From contig NZ_JAVIWI010000001.1 in assembly GCF_034314085.1 (NCBI RefSeq), positions 2,728,001 through 2,792,000 on the forward strand: 64,000 bases of DNA. The letters are read 5' to 3'. Positions 61,788 to 64,000 of this stretch are shown piece by piece. The stretch comes from Undibacterium sp. 5I1 (GTDB lineage: Bacteria > Pseudomonadota > Gammaproteobacteria > Burkholderiales > Burkholderiaceae_D). How positions within the stretch are numbered: position 1 is the stretch's first letter; the number at the start of each line of letters is the position of its first letter. Both the position numbers and the translations under genes were made by a program. The notes beneath the pieces are model-generated. The model ran no database searches, was not told the origin of the DNA, and was given only the letters and a program-made list of their open reading frames with translations.

Positions 61788-62834
61788 TCATCTGAAGCGA
61801 CGTGTAGTTTCTCTGACAATCAATTCCAACTTGGGCAGCTCTACATCCACTTTTTTACCACTGATCAGCCCGAGTAAAGTGGTCGTTGCCAGTAATCCCA
61901 TGTCATACAAAGGCTGATGTATCGTCGTCAACGGCGGTGTAGTGTAAAGCGAGCCGGGCAAATCATCGAAGCCGATCAGGGAGATATCATCCGGCACCCG
62001 TATCCCTTTGCGGTACAAGCTAAGCCGTACACCATAGGCAATCTGGTCATTCGCGGCGAACACAGCGCTAAACTGCTGCTGAGTATCAAACAGACGATTG
62101 ACTGCCACTAAACCGCTGGCCTCATGGAAATCGCCTTCAACCACCAGGTTCGCATCAAATTCCAGATTGGCGCTTTTGAGTGCGCGCTGGTATCCGAGCA
62201 ACCGTTCGCTGGCATCAGAGTTATCGGCAGGGCCAGTGACGAAGGCAATGCGGCGATGTCCTAACTCAATTAAATGGCGCACAGCAAGGTAGGCACCGTT
62301 TTCATTGTCTAGCTTAAATCCAATCGCCGTCTCGCTTTGCAATGCGCGCCCCGTCGCGACGATGGGCTTTTGATGTGAAAAATGCAGCACATCTTTATCC
62401 GCAATATGCCCTGACAGCAAAATAATCCCATCCACTTTGCGCGCCAGCAATAACTTAATCCGGGCTGCCTCTTCTTGCGCATCCCAATGCCCACTGACGA
62501 TCACGGAGGCATAACCAGTTCCTTTTAAACCATCATCAACACCGCGTAAGGTCTCATCAAAAAACGGACTGGAAATATCTTGTACGACGATACCGATCGT
62601 CATCGAGCGACCGCTTTTAAGGCTTTGTGCCAGTTGGTTTGGCTCAAAGTGCATCTGCTCAATGGCGGTTTCTACTGCTTTACGTTTATCTGCAGAGACT
62701 TTGGCAGTGCCATTCAGAATCCGTGACACCGTGCTGGGCGAAACGCCCGCCTGACGCGCCACATCCATCAAAGTCACGGGATTATTGCTTGAAGCATTGT
62801 TATCCGAATCGGTATTGATTTGTTTCTCGACCAC
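61788..62834 (-). CDS. LacI-family regulator, probable beta-glucoside regulator
   Basis: This 348-residue LacI repressor has an HTH (MDVARQAGVSPSTVSRILNG), hinge QLAQSLKSG and periplasmic-binding core (IGIVVQDISSPFFDETLRGV, AVFAANDQIAYGVRLSLYRK, ISLIGFDDLPGSLYTTPPLT). It starts at a GTG with GAGAAGG upstream. It is divergent from a GH1 beta-glucosidase with two palindromes between them, so it probably represses that gene and itself until a beta-glucoside is present (inference). Confidence 0.92.
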   Translation of the reverse strand: MVEKQINTDSDNNASSNNPVTLMDVARQAGVSPSTVSRILNGTAKVSADKRKAVETAIEQMHFEPNQLAQSLKSGRSMTIGIVVQDISSPFFDETLRGVDDGLKGTGYASVIVSGHWDAQEEAARIKLLLARKVDGIILLSGHIADKDVLHFSHQKPIVATGRALQSETAIGFKLDNENGAYLAVRHLIELGHRRIAFVTGPADNSDASERLLGYQRALKSANLEFDANLVVEGDFHEASGLVAVNRLFDTQQQFSAVFAANDQIAYGVRLSLYRKGIRVPDDISLIGFDDLPGSLYTTPPLTTIHQPLYDMGLLATTTLLGLISGKKVDVELPKLELIVRETTRRFR

Positions 62835-62906
62835 GTGTGCCTTCTCAACTATGCGAATTGACGATGAATTAACGATGAATTAATGATGAATATCTAGGTA
62901 AGCCTG

Positions 62907-62920
62907 TGAAAAGCTTTTCG
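62907..62920. promoter_or_regulatory. LacI-type operator, site 1
   Basis: TGAAAAGCTTTTCG is a palindrome apart from its last base, 73 bp from the lacI start, in the divergent control region. Confidence 0.55.
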
Positions 62921-63123
62921 TAGCGAGAATAACATGGATTATTCAAGGTTTTATGAATTGATCAACTCATCACAAATAAAACCATCTTCCCCATCCGTTC
63001 CCCTCTGACCGCAGCTTCAAGATGAAAGCTTTCACTGCAGTTCAGCGCCCTCCAAAAAACGCAATGAAAATAAAGATTGTTGATTGACAGGCGATATCCT
63101 CAATGTTAAATTCTAAGCACTCG

Positions 63124-63137
63124 TGAAAACGATTTCA
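63124..63137. promoter_or_regulatory. LacI-type operator, site 2
   Basis: TGAAAACGATTTCA has the arms TGAAA/TTTCA around a CG centre, the classic LacI-family layout, 28 bp before the GH1 start codon. Confidence 0.65.
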
Positions 63138-63164
63138 AACAAAAGAAATAGATGAGACCCACAC

Positions 63165-64000
63165 ATGCAAAATCACGACTCAGCAACAGAATTTTCTCCC
63201 GCATTTACCTGGGGTGTGGCAACCAGCGCCTACCAAATTGAAGGTGCTGCCGCCGTTGACGGACGCGGGCCCTCTATCTGGGACACCTTTACCCATACAC
63301 CGGGCAAGATCATCGATGGCAGTACCGGCGACGTCGCTTGTGACCATTATCATCGCTATGCCGAAGACATCGACATCATCGCCTCGCTCAATGTCAGCGC
63401 ATATCGCTTCTCTATCTCTTGGTCACGTGTGCAGCCTTTGGGCTATGGCGCATGGAATGAAAAAGGCTTTGAGTTTTATTCCAATCTGATCGCCAGACTG
63501 GCCGAGAAAAATATTCTGGCGCATGTGACTTTGTATCACTGGGATTTACCGCAAGGTTTGCAAGATCAGGGCGGCTGGCTCCGTCGTGACACCCCTGCCC
63601 GTTTTGCTGACTATGCGGCAGAAGTAGCGCGTCGCTTTGGCAACCGGGTAGCCACCATCGCTACTCATAATGAACCTTGGTGTACTGCTAATCTGGGTTT
63701 TGGTAATGGGCAGTTTGCGCCCGGCATTGCAGATACCGCTACATCAATTCAGGTTTCTCATCACCTATTGTTATCGCATGGATGGGCGATGAAAGCGATG
63801 CGTCAAGCTCTGCAAAAGATCGGTAGTTCCGCAAAATTAGGTATCGTTTTAAACCAATGGACGGCCATGCCAGCAACCGGCTCAGCCGCCGATATAGCCG
63901 AGGCAGAATGGGAATACGCTCGCTCGGTGCAATGGTTTATGGATCCGATTTTTAAAGGTCGGTACCCGCAAAAAGCGCTTGATCGCATGGACATGAGCAA
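63165..64000 (+). CDS. GH1 beta-glucosidase, N-terminal part (cut by window edge)
   Basis: The frame is open from ATG 63165 to the window end (278 codons) without a stop. GH1 signatures are FTWGVATSAYQIEGAAAVDG, RGPSIWDTFTHTPGKI, AYRFSISWSRVQP, LYHWDLPQGLQDQGGW and IATHNEPW, whose Glu is the acid/base catalyst. The nucleophile region lies beyond the window. No signal peptide is present, so it acts in the cytoplasm on imported beta-glucosides such as cellobiose (inference). Confidence 0.94.
   Translation, partial: MQNHDSATEFSPAFTWGVATSAYQIEGAAAVDGRGPSIWDTFTHTPGKIIDGSTGDVACDHYHRYAEDIDIIASLNVSAYRFSISWSRVQPLGYGAWNEKGFEFYSNLIARLAEKNILAHVTLYHWDLPQGLQDQGGWLRRDTPARFADYAAEVARRFGNRVATIATHNEPWCTANLGFGNGQFAPGIADTATSIQVSHHLLLSHGWAMKAMRQALQKIGSSAKLGIVLNQWTAMPATGSAADIAEAEWEYARSVQWFMDPIFKGRYPQKALDRMDMS

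Larger units (their letters stand above)
62835..63164. other. LacI-GH1 divergent control region
   Basis: This 330-bp region between the regulator and the beta-glucosidase holds two LacI-type palindromes and no coding sequence. Confidence 0.55.

Overview
The window is a piece of a Gram-negative, betaproteobacterial chromosome, most likely from the Burkholderiales family Oxalobacteraceae (Undibacterium/Herminiimonas-like). The basis is gene content and order: queG facing tsaE-amidase-(dedA)-mutL-miaA, a malonate decarboxylase operon, a fused glucokinase-RpiR protein, and corC-lnt. The exact genus is inference.

Layout. 1-6.6 kb is a housekeeping block: queG (partial), tsaE, an N-acetylmuramoyl-L-alanine amidase, a small Cys-rich protein, dedA, mutL, miaA, then tRNA-Met. 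6.9-11.8 kb, directly behind the tRNA, is an AT-rich accessory segment: an eroded sbcC 3' end, a dGTPase-type HD hydrolase, a KilA-N protein, and a GHKL ATPase joined to a PD-(D/E)XK nuclease-like domain. This is the best candidate here for an undescribed (possibly anti-phage) function. 11.8-16.7 kb holds a DUF2058 protein, a DUF2158-GAF gene split by a complete IS21-type element (9-bp target duplication, reading frame restored when the IS is removed), and a nitroreductase.

17.2-28.2 kb is a malonate-use locus: a GntR/FCD regulator with a MatR-like operator, a TRAP transporter (DctPQM) and malonate decarboxylase genes mdcA-C-D-E-G-B-H, mostly coupled by 4-bp overlaps, followed by an exported carboxymuconolactone-decarboxylase-like protein. 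28.5-33.5 kb is a minus-strand branched-chain amino-acid-type ABC importer (livK-H-MG-F) with fused LivM-LivG. 34-37.4 kb carries a TIGR02450 protein, a type II haloacid dehalogenase and an exported oligopeptidase B-like peptidase.

37.8-55.7 kb is a glucose/maltodextrin region: glucokinase-RpiR fusion, a second glucokinase, pullulanase, GH13 alpha-glucosidase, LacI regulator, GH31 alpha-glucosidase, alpha-amylase, MFS sugar transporter and TonB-dependent receptor. Together these would bind starch fragments at the outer membrane, cut them, import maltose/maltodextrin, hydrolyse it to glucose and phosphorylate it. Three 15-bp palindromes of the form TGTAG-N5-CTACA (HexR-like) lie before both glucokinase genes and the TonB receptor gene. 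56-64 kb contains a thioesterase-like gene, a flavin reductase-like gene, an RNase H-like gene, lnt, corC, and a LacI/beta-glucosidase (GH1, cut by the window end) divergent pair.

Small dispersed elements are a second theme. Family 1 (about 83 bp, nested inverted repeats) has five intergenic copies between 17 and 57 kb. Family 2 (101 bp, ends AGGACTTACGCAAA) has two good copies, one of which has become the 3' end of mdcB, and one degenerate copy. Family 3 is a single 245-bp element with 23-bp terminal inverted repeats at 57.4 kb. I saw no CRISPR array, rRNA or replication origin.
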